Source: Actinoallomurus bryophytorum
GTDB taxonomy: Bacteria > Actinomycetota > Actinomycetes > Streptosporangiales > Streptosporangiaceae
Direction of reading: 5' to 3'
Assembly (NCBI RefSeq): GCF_006716425.1
Contig: NZ_VFOZ01000001.1
Location: 6,820,001-6,884,000 of the forward strand
Length of the DNA stretch: 64,000 bases
Made by a program: the position numbers and the translations under genes. This document shows positions 1 through 7,729 of this stretch, piece after piece; position 1 is the first letter of the stretch, and every line of letters begins with the position of its first letter. The notes beneath the pieces were generated by a model. It was not told where the DNA came from. It made no database searches and saw only the letters and a program-made list of their open reading frames with translations.

Positions 1-1329
1 GGCGGCAAGACCGTCGCGGCGGCGATGGGCCGTCTCGGCAAGCGCGTCGTCCTCGTCGAGCAGTCGGACCAGATGTACGGCGGCACCTGCCCCAACATCG
101 GCTGCGTGCCGACGAAGGCCCTCGTCCACCACTCCGGCAAGCGCCGTACGGGCGACCCGGCGCAGGAGTGGTACGAGCACGCCGTGGAAGAGGTCCAGGC
201 GCTCACGAGCCGATTTCGCGGGGGGAACTTCGACGCGCTGAACGGCGCCGACACCGTGACGGTCGTCACCGGCCGGGCCGCGTTCGTCGACCAGCACTCC
301 GTCGAGGTGGGATCCGGGAGTGAACGTCTGGTCGTCACGGCCGAGACGATTCTGATCAACACGGGGTCCGAGCCGATCATCCCCGACACTCTCGGGCTGC
401 GCGAGAGTGAGTACGCCCTGACCAGTACCGATCTGATCCAGCGGACGGTCCTGCCCGAGCGGCTCGTGATCATCGGTGGCGGCTATCTCGGCCTGGAGTT
501 CGCGTCGATCTACCGCCGGTTCGGTTCGCAGGTGACCGTGCTCGAGTCCGCCCCGCGGATCCTCGGTCGTGACGATGAGGACGTCGCCGCCGCAGCCCAG
601 GGCATCCTCGAGGACGAGGGCATCAAGATCATTACTAGCGTGTGCGTCGTCGAGGTCCGCGACCGTCCGGCCGACGTGACCGTCGTCTACGACAGGGACG
701 GCCGGCAGGAGACCGTCGACGCCGACGTCATCCTGGTCGCCACCGGCCGTGCGCCGGCGACCGCCGGTCTCCGGCTCGAGGCCGCGGGGGTCCGCACGAC
801 CGAAGGCGGAGGGATCGAGGTCGACGAGTACCTGCGGACGAGCCGGCCGGGCATCTATGCCCTCGGCGACGTCAACGGCGGGCCGCAGTTCACCTACATC
901 TCCCTGGACGACAGCCGCATCGTCCTCGACCAGCTCATCGGGGAGGGCAAGCGCTCGACGGCGGACCGGGTCGCGATTCCCCACACGCTGTTCATGACCC
1001 CGCCGCTGGCGACCGTCGGGCTCACCGAGAGGGAGGCGCGCGAAGCGGGTCACGTGGTGAAGGTCACGCGTGAACCCGTCGCCGAGATCGTCGCGATGCC
1101 TCGCGCGTACGTAGTCGAGGAGACCCGCGGCCTCATGAAGTTCGTGATCGACGCCGAGACCGACGAGATCCTCGGCGCCGCGCTGCTGAGCGTCGACGCG
1201 CAGGAGCTCATCAACACGGTCGCGCTCGCCATGCGGTACGGCATCAAGGCGGCCGAACTCCGCGACGGCGTCTACACCCATCCCAGCTCGACCGAGGCGT
1301 TCAACGAGGTACTCGCGGCCGTCGTGTGA
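1..1329 (+). CDS. Pyridine nucleotide-disulphide oxidoreductase, mercuric-reductase-like (5' end outside window)
   Basis: FAD- and NAD(P)H-dependent class I flavoprotein disulphide reductase. The frame is open from the first base, so the true start lies to the left; the ATG at 25 falls inside the FAD-binding Rossmann fold. The redox-active disulphide is plain (G-G-T-C-P-N-I-G-C-V-P-T-K, about residues 35-47 of the visible part), a second nucleotide-binding GGGYLGLE motif follows near residue 157, and the second FAD contact is YALGDVNG near residue 285. The C-terminal dimerisation domain is complete, with the HPSSTEAFNE motif. There is no Cys pair at the C-terminus, so it is not a canonical MerA that hands off Hg(II) through a vicinal CC. 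It could be a general NAD(P)/FAD oxidoreductase of the mercuric-reductase-like (RclA-like) type. It is convergent with the sigma factor gene; the ends are 9 bp apart. Confidence 0.85.
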   Translation, partial: GGKTVAAAMGRLGKRVVLVEQSDQMYGGTCPNIGCVPTKALVHHSGKRRTGDPAQEWYEHAVEEVQALTSRFRGGNFDALNGADTVTVVTGRAAFVDQHSVEVGSGSERLVVTAETILINTGSEPIIPDTLGLRESEYALTSTDLIQRTVLPERLVIIGGGYLGLEFASIYRRFGSQVTVLESAPRILGRDDEDVAAAAQGILEDEGIKIITSVCVVEVRDRPADVTVVYDRDGRQETVDADVILVATGRAPATAGLRLEAAGVRTTEGGGIEVDEYLRTSRPGIYALGDVNGGPQFTYISLDDSRIVLDQLIGEGKRSTADRVAIPHTLFMTPPLATVGLTEREAREAGHVVKVTREPVAEIVAMPRAYVVEETRGLMKFVIDAETDEILGAALLSVDAQELINTVALAMRYGIKAAELRDGVYTHPSSTEAFNEVLAAVV

Positions 1330-1338
1330 TGTCGGGTC

Positions 1339-2295
1339 CTAGGCGAGCAGCTTCGCGGGCAGGCCGAAGGCGGTGAGGTCGGCGGACAGGAAGGCGGTCA
1401 CCTCGGCCACCTGTCCGTCGCGGATCGTGAGGACGTCCAGCCCGCCGGGCACGTACGCCGCCGCGGCGTCGTCCCACAGGTAGGTGCCGAACGCGAGCTG
1501 GCCGTTGGCCGAGGTGGGCAGGAACCGCCACCGTGATCGCAGCGGGCCGCGCAGCAGGAACTCCCTGATGCCGGCGCGGCCGCGGTACCACTCGGGCAGC
1601 GGTGGCATGGAGTACCGTGCGTCCTCGGCGAGCATCGCCACGATCGCGTCGATGTCGCCGGCGTGCCACGCCTCGGCCCACCGGGTGACGATCTCGTCGA
1701 CACGGGCCGTGCCGAGCGCGCGCAGCGTCGCCTGCTGGCTGGTGCCGGACGGGCCGATCGCCTTACGCGCGCGCTGCAGTGCGCTGTTCACCGAGGCGGT
1801 GGAGGTGCCGAGCAGGTCCGCGACCTCCGCGGCGGAGAATCGCAGCACCTCGCGCAGGATCAGCGCGGCCCGCTGTGACGCGGACAGCCGCTGCAGGGCG
1901 GCGACGAACGCGAGTTCCACGCTCTCGCGTTCGACATAGCGTGCCTCGGGGGAGACGTCGGCGTACGGCTCGAGCCAGCTGATCTCGGTCTCGGGGGTTC
2001 CGGGCAGGACGTCGACGGGTAGCTCACGCCGGCCGAGGCGTTCCAGCGCGGTGAGGCAGCGGTTCGTCGCGATCTTGTACAGCCAGGCTCGGACGAAGCC
2101 GCGTTCGTCGAGCCCGCCGACGCCCCGCCAGGCGCGGATGAGCGACTCCTGCACCGCGTCCTCGGCGTCGTGCACGGAGCCCAGCATCCGGTAACAGTGC
2201 GCCAGGAGCTCAGCGCGGTACGGGCCGACGAGCCGCTCGAAGGCGTCGGCGTTCCCGGACCGCGCGGCGGCCAGGAGATCGGCGGGTGTGCTCAT
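1339..2295 (-). CDS. ECF sigma factor with C-terminal SnoaL-like domain
   Basis: RNA polymerase sigma-70 factor of the extracytoplasmic function group, 318 aa. Region 2 (about residues 10-80, with [17 protein letters not shown] and [10 protein letters not shown]) and region 4 (about 130-185, with [14 protein letters not shown] and the helix-turn-helix around [24 protein letters not shown]) are both visible. The last 120 residues form a SnoaL/NTF2-like domain, as in the SigG/SigX5-type ECF groups where this tail, rather than a separate anti-sigma factor, modulates activity. No anti-sigma gene lies next to it. Divergent from it, 77 bp away, is a free-standing SnoaL-fold protein, which may be a target or partner. 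The target promoters are not evident. Confidence 0.9.
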   Translation of the reverse strand: MSTPADLLAAARSGNADAFERLVGPYRAELLAHCYRMLGSVHDAEDAVQESLIRAWRGVGGLDERGFVRAWLYKIATNRCLTALERLGRRELPVDVLPGTPETEISWLEPYADVSPEARYVERESVELAFVAALQRLSASQRAALILREVLRFSAAEVADLLGTSTASVNSALQRARKAIGPSGTSQQATLRALGTARVDEIVTRWAEAWHAGDIDAIVAMLAEDARYSMPPLPEWYRGRAGIREFLLRGPLRSRWRFLPTSANGQLAFGTYLWDDAAAAYVPGGLDVLTIRDGQVAEVTAFLSADLTAFGLPAKLLA

Positions 2296-2372
2296 GGGGC
2301 CATCTCCGCGTTCGCGATGAGTTCGGGGATCGGCGCGGGTTCTATCGGTGACACCATCACCAGGAGGACGAC

Positions 2373-2816
2373 ATGACCGACGACCAGCAGATCCGCGCCT
2401 TGATCGAACGCTGGGCGACCGCGGTGCACGACGGGGACATGGGCACGGTACTGGCCGGCCACGATCCCGGCATCGTGATGTTCGACGTCCCGCCGCCGGA
2501 CGCGGGCGTACGCGGGATCGATGCCTACCGCGAGACCTGGCCGGGCTTCTTCGCGTGGCAGGCGAGTGGAGCGGTGTTCCAGATCGAGTCCCTGGACGTG
2601 ACGGCCGGCACCGACGTCGCCTTCGCCTACGCGCTGCTGCGGTGCGGCACGGCCGCGGACTTCGCGCGCCGCCCTGAGCAGCGCCTGCGGCTCACCATCG
2701 GCCTGCGCAGGCTGAACGGCCACTGGACCGTGACGCACGAGCACCATTCGTTCCCCGACACGACCGGCTCACCCGAGGCGCCGGCGGAACGTGATGACCG
2801 GACCGCGACGACCTAG
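2373..2816 (+). CDS. SnoaL/DUF4440-like nuclear-transport-factor-2 fold protein
   Basis: A 147-aa single-domain protein with the cone-shaped NTF2-like fold ([35 protein letters not shown] at the start, [12 protein letters not shown] near the end). Members are small ketosteroid-isomerase-like enzymes or ligand-binding proteins, and the substrate cannot be read from sequence. The start is supported by an AGGAGG site ending 6 bases upstream. The C-terminal 18 residues (after FPDT) look disordered. It is divergent from the ECF sigma gene, which itself carries the same fold at its C-terminus, and a strong hairpin (2881-2908) follows it. Confidence 0.75.
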   Translation: MTDDQQIRALIERWATAVHDGDMGTVLAGHDPGIVMFDVPPPDAGVRGIDAYRETWPGFFAWQASGAVFQIESLDVTAGTDVAFAYALLRCGTAADFARRPEQRLRLTIGLRRLNGHWTVTHEHHSFPDTTGSPEAPAERDDRTATT

Positions 2817-2880
2817 ACGTTCTTGCCGAACGGCGATCACGGCACCGGCCGAGATCACGAGCACCCCGCGCCCGGGTGAG

Positions 2881-2908
2881 GAGGGAGCCGGCGGGAGCCG
2901 GCTCCCTC
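2881..2908 (+). terminator. Hairpin terminator after the SnoaL gene
   Basis: A perfect 12-bp stem (GAGGGAGCCGGC / GCCGGCTCCCTC) with a GGGA tetraloop lies 64 bp downstream of the SnoaL stop codon. There is no T-tract, which is usual in high-GC actinobacteria. Confidence 0.7.
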
Positions 2909-3146
2909 CCGATGCCGTGCTCGGCCAGCGTTGTACGTCTGGGCAGAGTCGACTGGTAGAAGGTCCCGACGAATCCGCCTTCGACGGAGAAGCTACCGCT
3001 GACGGTGTTGGTGTCGGGCACAGCCGGAGTCTCGACGCTACGTAACCTGCCGCTCGGCTTCCGCTGCGCACCGCACGCCAGAGGCGGGGCTGAACAGCGT
3101 CACCTGACTACATCCGGGCCCGGCGGCCGCCCGCCCTGGAAGCGCA
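2909..3146. other. Intergenic stretch without a clear gene
   Basis: I see no convincing gene in these 238 bases. A minus-strand frame reading leftwards from 3021 starts with a fairly protein-like segment (TNTVSGSFSVEGGFVGTFYQ) but has no ribosome-binding site, and it runs through the terminator hairpin into the SnoaL gene. It may be a remnant of a lost gene. Confidence 0.4.
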
Positions 3147-3165
3147 GTGAGGCAAATTGACTCAC
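3147..3165 (+). promoter_or_regulatory. TetR operator-like site O1
   Basis: GTGAG-N9-CTCAC inverted repeat. Its 17-base core, TGAGGCA-N6-CTCA, matches the larger palindrome at 3187-3217 and the site at 4471-4487 in front of the tetR gene. Confidence 0.5.
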
Positions 3166-3186
3166 AGAGACCTCCATGGGACTCTG

Positions 3187-3217
3187 CTCACTATGAGGCA
3201 TTATGTCTCATAGTGAG
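3187..3217 (+). promoter_or_regulatory. TetR operator O2, 11-bp perfect inverted repeat
   Basis: CTCACTATGAG, 9-bp spacer, CTCATAGTGAG: a perfect palindrome that ends 22 bp before the GTG start of the oxidoreductase gene at 3240. Its central TGAGGC-N7-CTCA core recurs upstream of the nearby tetR gene, so it is most likely the binding site of that repressor. Confidence 0.7.
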
Positions 3218-3239
3218 CCGTCTCAGTTTAAGGAGAGCC

Positions 3240-3860
3240 GTGCGTATCGTCGTTCTGGGATCCACCGGGGCCACCGGCCGTCAGGTGCTGACCGTCGCGC
3301 TCGAGCGGGGCCACGAGGTCGTCGCGCTGGCCCGGCGGCCCGATGCGCTGTCCGGCGTGACCCACGGCAATCTGCAGGTCAGGCAGGCGGACGTGCATGA
3401 TCCCGAGACGGTCACCTCGGCCTGCCGCGAGGCCGACGCGGTCATCAGCGCATTGGGCATGACCAGGGGAGCACCGGCCGGCACCTTGTCGGCGGGTGCC
3501 AGGGCCATCGCCGATGCCAAGCCGTCCCGCGTCGCCTGGATGGGCTCGCTCGGTGCGGGCGACTCCCTTCATCGCGCGGGATCGCTGTACGACTTCATCC
3601 TGCGCCGCGTGCTCGGCCACGGCTTCGCCGACAAGGCGGTCGCGGACGAGGCGGTCGCCGGTCCGCGGAGCACGGTGTTCCATCCCGTCATGCTCACGGA
3701 CGGACCGGCGACGGGTAAGCCCAGGGTCGTCCCGCTGGACTTCCTCGACCGGTCCTGGCGGCTCATGCCGCCGAAGGTCGCCCGTGCCGACGTCGCCACG
3801 GCGATGGTCACCGAGATCGAGAATCCGGCGCACGCGGGGCGGACCGTCGTGGTGTTCTGA
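3240..3860 (+). CDS. NAD(P)-binding oxidoreductase (atypical SDR, NmrA-like)
   Basis: A 206-aa protein with an N-terminal Rossmann fold (RIVVLGSTGATGRQVL; the glycine pattern GxxGxxG is at residues 7-13) followed by the ARRPDAL segment typical of NADP-binding atypical short-chain dehydrogenases. It has no YxxxK catalytic pair, as expected for the NmrA/SDR_a5-like branch, which contains redox sensors, epimerases and quinone or azo reductases. I place the start at GTG 3240 because AAGGAG ends 4 bases upstream; earlier in-frame codons run through the operator palindromes. It is probably repressed by the convergent tetR product, which shares its operator. The electrophile or dye sensed is unknown. 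Confidence 0.8.
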   Translation: MRIVVLGSTGATGRQVLTVALERGHEVVALARRPDALSGVTHGNLQVRQADVHDPETVTSACREADAVISALGMTRGAPAGTLSAGARAIADAKPSRVAWMGSLGAGDSLHRAGSLYDFILRRVLGHGFADKAVADEAVAGPRSTVFHPVMLTDGPATGKPRVVPLDFLDRSWRLMPPKVARADVATAMVTEIENPAHAGRTVVVF

Positions 3861-3891
3861 TCAAGGCCGTCGCCGAGGCGAACGGCCCGGG

Positions 3892-4464
3892 CTAACGGTG
3901 CCAGATCCCCACACCGTCGATGAGCCGGTCGATGAGGTCGTCGGAGACCACGCCGTTCTGCATGGTCGTGCGGTAGACGATCGGGCCCACCAGCACCGCC
4001 GACAGATCCGTCGGACCGGCGTCGGTCTCCACCTCTCCGCTCGCCACGGCCGACCGGACGGCGGCGTGGATCCGTTCGGTGATCGTCTTGAGGGACTCGT
4101 CACGCCGGTGTGCGATCTCCGGATCCCAGATCGCGGATTGCATCAGCGTGAGCGAGACCGCGGCGACGGCCGGCACGGCGAGCTCGTCGGCCATCTGCCG
4201 GAGCTGCCGACGCAGCCACGGGCGCACCGGCGTCTCGGGATTCTTGAAAAGCGGCAGGTCGGCGCCGCTCATGACCTCGAGCAGTAGGTGTTCGGGCCGC
4301 GGCCAGTGCCGGTAGACGGTGGCACGCCCCACGCCCGCCTGCTGAGCGACCCGCTGATGCGTGATCGCGCCGGGACCCTCGCTCACCAGCAGATCCCGGG
4401 CGGCGGCGAGCATCGCCTCCCGGCTGCGCGCCGCCCGCGGGTCAGTCGAGTAACTCACCGTCAC
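3892..4464 (-). CDS. TetR/AcrR-family repressor
   Basis: A 190-aa regulator with an N-terminal helix-turn-helix (AITHQRVAQQAGVGRATVYRHWPRPEHLL, about residues 35-63) and a variable C-terminal ligand-binding domain of the TetR_C type. The start codon is GTG. A TGAGGC-N7-CTCA operator lies 7-23 bp upstream of its start, and two related sites precede the oxidoreductase gene at 3240, so it very likely represses both itself and that gene. The two genes are convergent and separated by 31 bp, an arrangement often seen for a TetR repressor with a single detoxification target. The ligand is not predictable. Confidence 0.9.
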   Translation of the reverse strand: MTVSYSTDPRAARSREAMLAAARDLLVSEGPGAITHQRVAQQAGVGRATVYRHWPRPEHLLLEVMSGADLPLFKNPETPVRPWLRRQLRQMADELAVPAVAAVSLTLMQSAIWDPEIAHRRDESLKTITERIHAAVRSAVASGEVETDAGPTDLSAVLVGPIVYRTTMQNGVVSDDLIDRLIDGVGIWHR

Positions 4465-4470
4465 ACCCTA

Positions 4471-4487
4471 TGAGGCGCCTTGGCTCA
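4471..4487 (-). promoter_or_regulatory. TetR operator-like site O3 at the tetR start
   Basis: TGAGGC-N7-CTCA, matching the core of the palindrome at 3187-3217 (the surrounding CTATGAGGC and CTCA are identical). Its position just upstream of the tetR start fits autorepression. Confidence 0.6.
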
Positions 4488-4561
4488 CCGCCGCCGTACA
4501 GCCGCCGAGCGCGTCAGAGGACAGTTCACCCTCCGTCGCGCCAAGATCTTAGCCAAGATTG

Positions 4562-4590
4562 TTGACAACTTATCCGCCGGGTTGCACTAT
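4562..4590 (+). promoter_or_regulatory. Possible sigma-70 type promoter
   Basis: A perfect TTGACA is followed after 17 bp by CACTAT. A direct repeat of CCAAGAT (4541-4547 and 4553-4559) sits immediately upstream. It points towards the prpF remnant and the dioxygenase gene. The -10 match is weak. Confidence 0.35.
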
Positions 4591-4680
4591 GGCGCGCGGG
4601 GCTGCGTCACTCTCCCACCCCCTGTGCCGAGGAAGTGTTCCGATGAGTACTGAGAGCCGGCCCGCGTCGCGCCGGCCCGC

Positions 4681-5010
4681 GACGGCGGGACGATCTGCAC
4701 CCGCACGTTCATCCCGCTGGAGGTGCACACCTCGATCGGCGTGCTCGGCGCCGTCACCGTGGCCACGGCGCTGCTGATGGACGGCGCGGCCGGCCACGAG
4801 CTGGCCGCGTTTCCGGCCCCGGGCGTCCCGATGAGCATCGAGCACCCCACCGGCCGCCTCGACGTCCAGGTCGAACTCGACACGACGACCGCCCAGCCCA
4901 CGATCCGCCGATCGAGCACCGTCCGTACCGCCCGGCGACTGTTCGACGGAACCGTCTTCGCCCGCCCACCTCTTTCCAGTCCGGGAGCCGGTCATGACCA
5001 TCAAGCATGA
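4681..5010 (+). pseudogene. Remnant of a PrpF-family / 4-oxalomesaconate tautomerase gene (C-terminal third)
   Basis: The frame ending at 5010 reads GGTICTRTFIPLEVHTSIGV and continues with a normal family C-terminus (about 105 residues, including HPTGRLDVQVELD and RTARRLFDGTVF). PrpF proteins are about 350-400 aa, so the first two thirds are missing; the ATG at 4641 is in another frame. The GC-rich bases at 4641-4680 appear to be the deletion joint. The remnant overlaps the dioxygenase start at 4994. PrpF-type isomerases often sit beside ring-cleavage dioxygenases, so this was probably once part of an aromatic-acid pathway. The family call rests on recognition of the C-terminal motifs. Confidence 0.6.
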
Positions 5011-5950
5011 GATCGCGCACGTCGCGCACGTCGAGCTGCTGACGCCCGAGCCCGACAAGAGCCTGTGGTTCTTCACTCGCGTGATGGGCCTGACCGAGGT
5101 CGGGGCGGAGGGCGACTCGGTGTACCTGCGGACCTGGGACGACTACGAGCATCACACCCTCAAGCTGACCGCGCACGGCACGTCCGGCACCCGCCGTACC
5201 GGGCTGCGCGCCTCGTCGCAGGAGGCGCTCGACCGGCGGGTGCGGGCGATCGAGGACGCGGGCCTCGGCCTCGGCTGGCGGGACGGCGACCCGGGCATCG
5301 GCCCGACCTATGTCTTCCAGGACCCCGACGGCCACGAGCTGGAGATCTACTGGGAGAGCGAGTGGTACGAGGCACCACCGGAGCTGAAGCCGTCGCTGAA
5401 GAACCAGGCCCAGGCCTACCCGGCGATGGGCGTCTGCGTCCGACGCCTCGACCACGTCAACTTCCTGGCCGCCGAGGTCGAGCCGAGCACCGACTTCCTG
5501 CGGGAGGTGCTGGGCGGGCACCCGACCGAGCAGATTCAGCTCGACGACGGCACGATCGGCGGGCGCTGGGTCACCTTCACCAACAAGTCCTACGACCTCG
5601 TCTACACGCGTGACTGGACGCGCAGCAACGGACGCCTGCACCACATCGCGTTCGCCACCGACACCCGCGAGGACATCCTCCGCGCCGCCGACATCTTCCT
5701 CGACAATGACGTGTTCATCGAGACCGGCCCGCACAAGCACGCCATCCAGCAGACCTTCTTCCTTTACGTCTACGAGCCCGGCGGCAACCGGATCGAGCTG
5801 TGCAACCCGTGCGCGCGGCTCGTCCTGGCACCCGACTGGAAGACCATCACCTGGACCGAGGCCGAACGTGCCAAGGGCCAGGCGTGGGGACTGCGGACCA
5901 TCGAGTCCTTCCACACCCACGGCACGCCGCCCGTGCCCGTGGACGGCTGA
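4994..5950 (+). CDS. Extradiol ring-cleavage dioxygenase (two-domain VOC, catechol 2,3-dioxygenase type)
   Basis: A 318-aa type I extradiol dioxygenase of two vicinal-oxygen-chelate domains. The iron ligands of the C-terminal domain are in place: His about 154 (RRLDHVNF), His about 216 (GRLHHIAF) and Glu about 268 (GGNRIELC). The adjacent YEPGGNRIE motif is the family signature. It would open a catechol-like ring beside the two hydroxyls, using Fe(II) and O2. The ATG at 4994 follows GGGAG at 4982. It lies directly behind a prpF-type remnant, and no other degradation enzyme remains nearby, so the pathway seems partly lost. The exact substrate (catechol, protocatechuate-like or biphenyl-diol) cannot be read. 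Confidence 0.85.
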   Translation: MTIKHEIAHVAHVELLTPEPDKSLWFFTRVMGLTEVGAEGDSVYLRTWDDYEHHTLKLTAHGTSGTRRTGLRASSQEALDRRVRAIEDAGLGLGWRDGDPGIGPTYVFQDPDGHELEIYWESEWYEAPPELKPSLKNQAQAYPAMGVCVRRLDHVNFLAAEVEPSTDFLREVLGGHPTEQIQLDDGTIGGRWVTFTNKSYDLVYTRDWTRSNGRLHHIAFATDTREDILRAADIFLDNDVFIETGPHKHAIQQTFFLYVYEPGGNRIELCNPCARLVLAPDWKTITWTEAERAKGQAWGLRTIESFHTHGTPPVPVDG

Positions 5951-5963
5951 CGCGGACCCGTGT

Positions 5964-6986
5964 TCAGCGCCAGCCGAGCGCCGGCGCCACGTGAACGAGG
6001 ATGTTCTCCAGCAGGTGGGCGTTGTATTCGACGCCGAGCTGGCTCGGGATGGTCAGCAGCAGCGTGTCGGCGGCCTGGATGGCCTCGTCCTGGGCGAGTT
6101 GCTCGACCAGCACGTCCGGCTCGGCGGCGTACGACCGGCCGAAGACCGCTCTCGTCGTGTCGTCGATCATGCCGATCTGGTCCTGCGAGTTGCGGTCGTG
6201 CCCGAAGTAGGCGCGGTCCAGGTCGGTCGTGAGGGCGAAGATGCTGCGGCTCACCGACACCCGTGGCTCTCGCCGGTGGCCGGACTCCTTCCACGTCTCG
6301 CGGAACGCCTCGATCTGCTTGCGCTGCTGGACGTGCAGCGGCTCGCCGGTCTCGTCGTTCTTGAGTGTGGAGCTCTGCAGGTTCATGCCGAGCTTCGCGG
6401 CCCACGCACCGGTCGCGTTGGAGCTGGAGCCCCACCAGATGCGGTCGCGCAGGCCTTCGGAGTGGGGTTCGAGCCGCAGCAGTCCCGGCGGGTTGGGGAA
6501 CATCGGCCGTGGGTTCGGCTGCGCGAAGCCCTCGCCCTCGATCACCGTGAGGAACGTCTCGGCGTCGCGGCGGGCCATGTCGGCATCCGTCTCGCCCTCG
6601 GCGGGGGCGTAGCCGAAGTAGCGCCATCCGTCGATCACCTGCTCGGGGGAGCCACGGCTGATGCCGAGCTGGAGCCGCCCGTCGGCGATGAGGTCGGCCG
6701 CGCCGGCCTCCTCGGCCATGTACATCGGGTTCTCGTAGCGCATGTCGATCACGCCGGTGCCGATCTCGATCTTCGAGGTACGCGCGCCGATCGCGGCGAG
6801 CAGCGGGAACGGGCTGGCCGCCTGGCGGGCGAAGTGATGCACCCGGAAGTAGGCCCCGTCCACGCCGAGCCCCTCGGCCGCGACCGCCAGGTCGATGGAC
6901 TGGTGCAGGAAGTCACGTGCGGACCGGGTCTGCGACTGCGGGCTCGACGTCCAGTGCCCGAAGGACAAAAAGCCAATCTTCTTCAC
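5964..6986 (-). CDS. LLM-class flavin/F420-dependent oxidoreductase
   Basis: A 340-aa bacterial-luciferase-like TIM-barrel monooxygenase or reductase (KKIGFLSFGHW at the N-terminus, GVDGAYFRVHHFA, SKIEIGTGVIDMRYENPMYMAEE, LGISRGSP). I chose the GTG at 6986, preceded by GGGAG at 5-6 bases, over an upstream ATG at 7073 that would add a basic, unconserved 29-residue stretch. It is convergent with the dioxygenase, the ends being 13 bp apart. The cofactor may be FMN or F420, and the substrate is unknown. It is a distant paralogue of the LLM gene at 15200-16219 and shares the ending APALGW. Confidence 0.85.
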   Translation of the reverse strand: MKKIGFLSFGHWTSSPQSQTRSARDFLHQSIDLAVAAEGLGVDGAYFRVHHFARQAASPFPLLAAIGARTSKIEIGTGVIDMRYENPMYMAEEAGAADLIADGRLQLGISRGSPEQVIDGWRYFGYAPAEGETDADMARRDAETFLTVIEGEGFAQPNPRPMFPNPPGLLRLEPHSEGLRDRIWWGSSSNATGAWAAKLGMNLQSSTLKNDETGEPLHVQQRKQIEAFRETWKESGHRREPRVSVSRSIFALTTDLDRAYFGHDRNSQDQIGMIDDTTRAVFGRSYAAEPDVLVEQLAQDEAIQAADTLLLTIPSQLGVEYNAHLLENILVHVAPALGWR

Positions 6987-7147
6987 TCGGTCTCCCAGCG
7001 CGCGGCGGCCGCGTTTGATTCCCGCCCGCCGCGCGGGCCGTGACGTCGAGCCGGAGTGGCGCGGCTCGTCCACTCCCGTCGGCGCGACGCGTGGAACGGC
7101 ATGGAACGCCTACGGGTCGGGGGCTGTCCGATTCCACGAGGAGAAAA

Positions 7148-7711
7148 ATGAGTGGCAAGAAGAAGACGGCGGCGCTTCTCTCGGTGGCCGGCATATTGGC
7201 GACCGGTCTTGTGACCATCGCGGCGGGGACCGCACGGGCCGCTGTGACGGTCGACCCTGACACCTACTACGAGATCTTTCCTCGCTACTTCAACGTCACA
7301 CAGCCGAAGTGCCTGGACGTGCCGAACGGCAGCAGCTCTCTCGGGCTGCGGCTTCAGGTCTTCCACTGCCACGGCTCCGCACCCAACGGCGCTCCCCAGC
7401 TCTGGAGGTTCGTGTCCGTGGGAGCCCCCCTCTACTGGATCGTCAACAAGGCCAGTGGCCGTTGCCTGGAGCCTCCGTCAGGCATCGGCGGCATCGTCGT
7501 CCAGGACACCTGCAGCGACCTGACCAGGTGGAGGCTGATACCCGCGAGCTTCGACACCAGAGATATGTTCATCGGTCTCGGATTGATAGGTGCGTGCGTC
7601 GGCACGGCCAACAATTCCGGCGATGACCACACGGCCGTGACCTATCAGAGCTGCTCGAACACGAGCTTCTTCTCGAACCAGGTTCAGCAGCAGGACTGGG
7701 CACTGGGATAG
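7148..7711 (+). CDS. Secreted ricin-type beta-trefoil lectin domain protein
   Basis: A 187-aa exported protein. The start ATG 7148 follows GAGGAG (7138-7143). A Sec signal peptide is evident (KKK, hydrophobic stretch TAALLSVAGILATGLVTIAAG, cleavage probably after ARA). The rest is one divergent ricin B-like domain: QPKCLDVPNGSSS, the QLW motif of a QxW repeat, then KASGRCLEPP and WRLIP. Six Cys in the mature part could form three disulphides. No catalytic domain is attached, so it is probably a carbohydrate-binding secreted protein. The ligand is not known. Confidence 0.75.
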   Translation: MSGKKKTAALLSVAGILATGLVTIAAGTARAAVTVDPDTYYEIFPRYFNVTQPKCLDVPNGSSSLGLRLQVFHCHGSAPNGAPQLWRFVSVGAPLYWIVNKASGRCLEPPSGIGGIVVQDTCSDLTRWRLIPASFDTRDMFIGLGLIGACVGTANNSGDDHTAVTYQSCSNTSFFSNQVQQQDWALG

Positions 7712-7729
7712 GCCGTGTTCGCCGGTCGG

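Noticed and set aside
1-1329. Calling the first gene merA (mercury resistance)
   Set aside because: No C-terminal vicinal Cys pair, no MerR-type regulator or mercury transporter nearby; it fits the wider mercuric-reductase-like flavoprotein group.
2692-3021. Minus-strand frame beginning TNTVSGSFSVEGG
   Set aside because: The start looks protein-like but there is no ribosome site, and the frame runs through a strong terminator hairpin and into the SnoaL gene.
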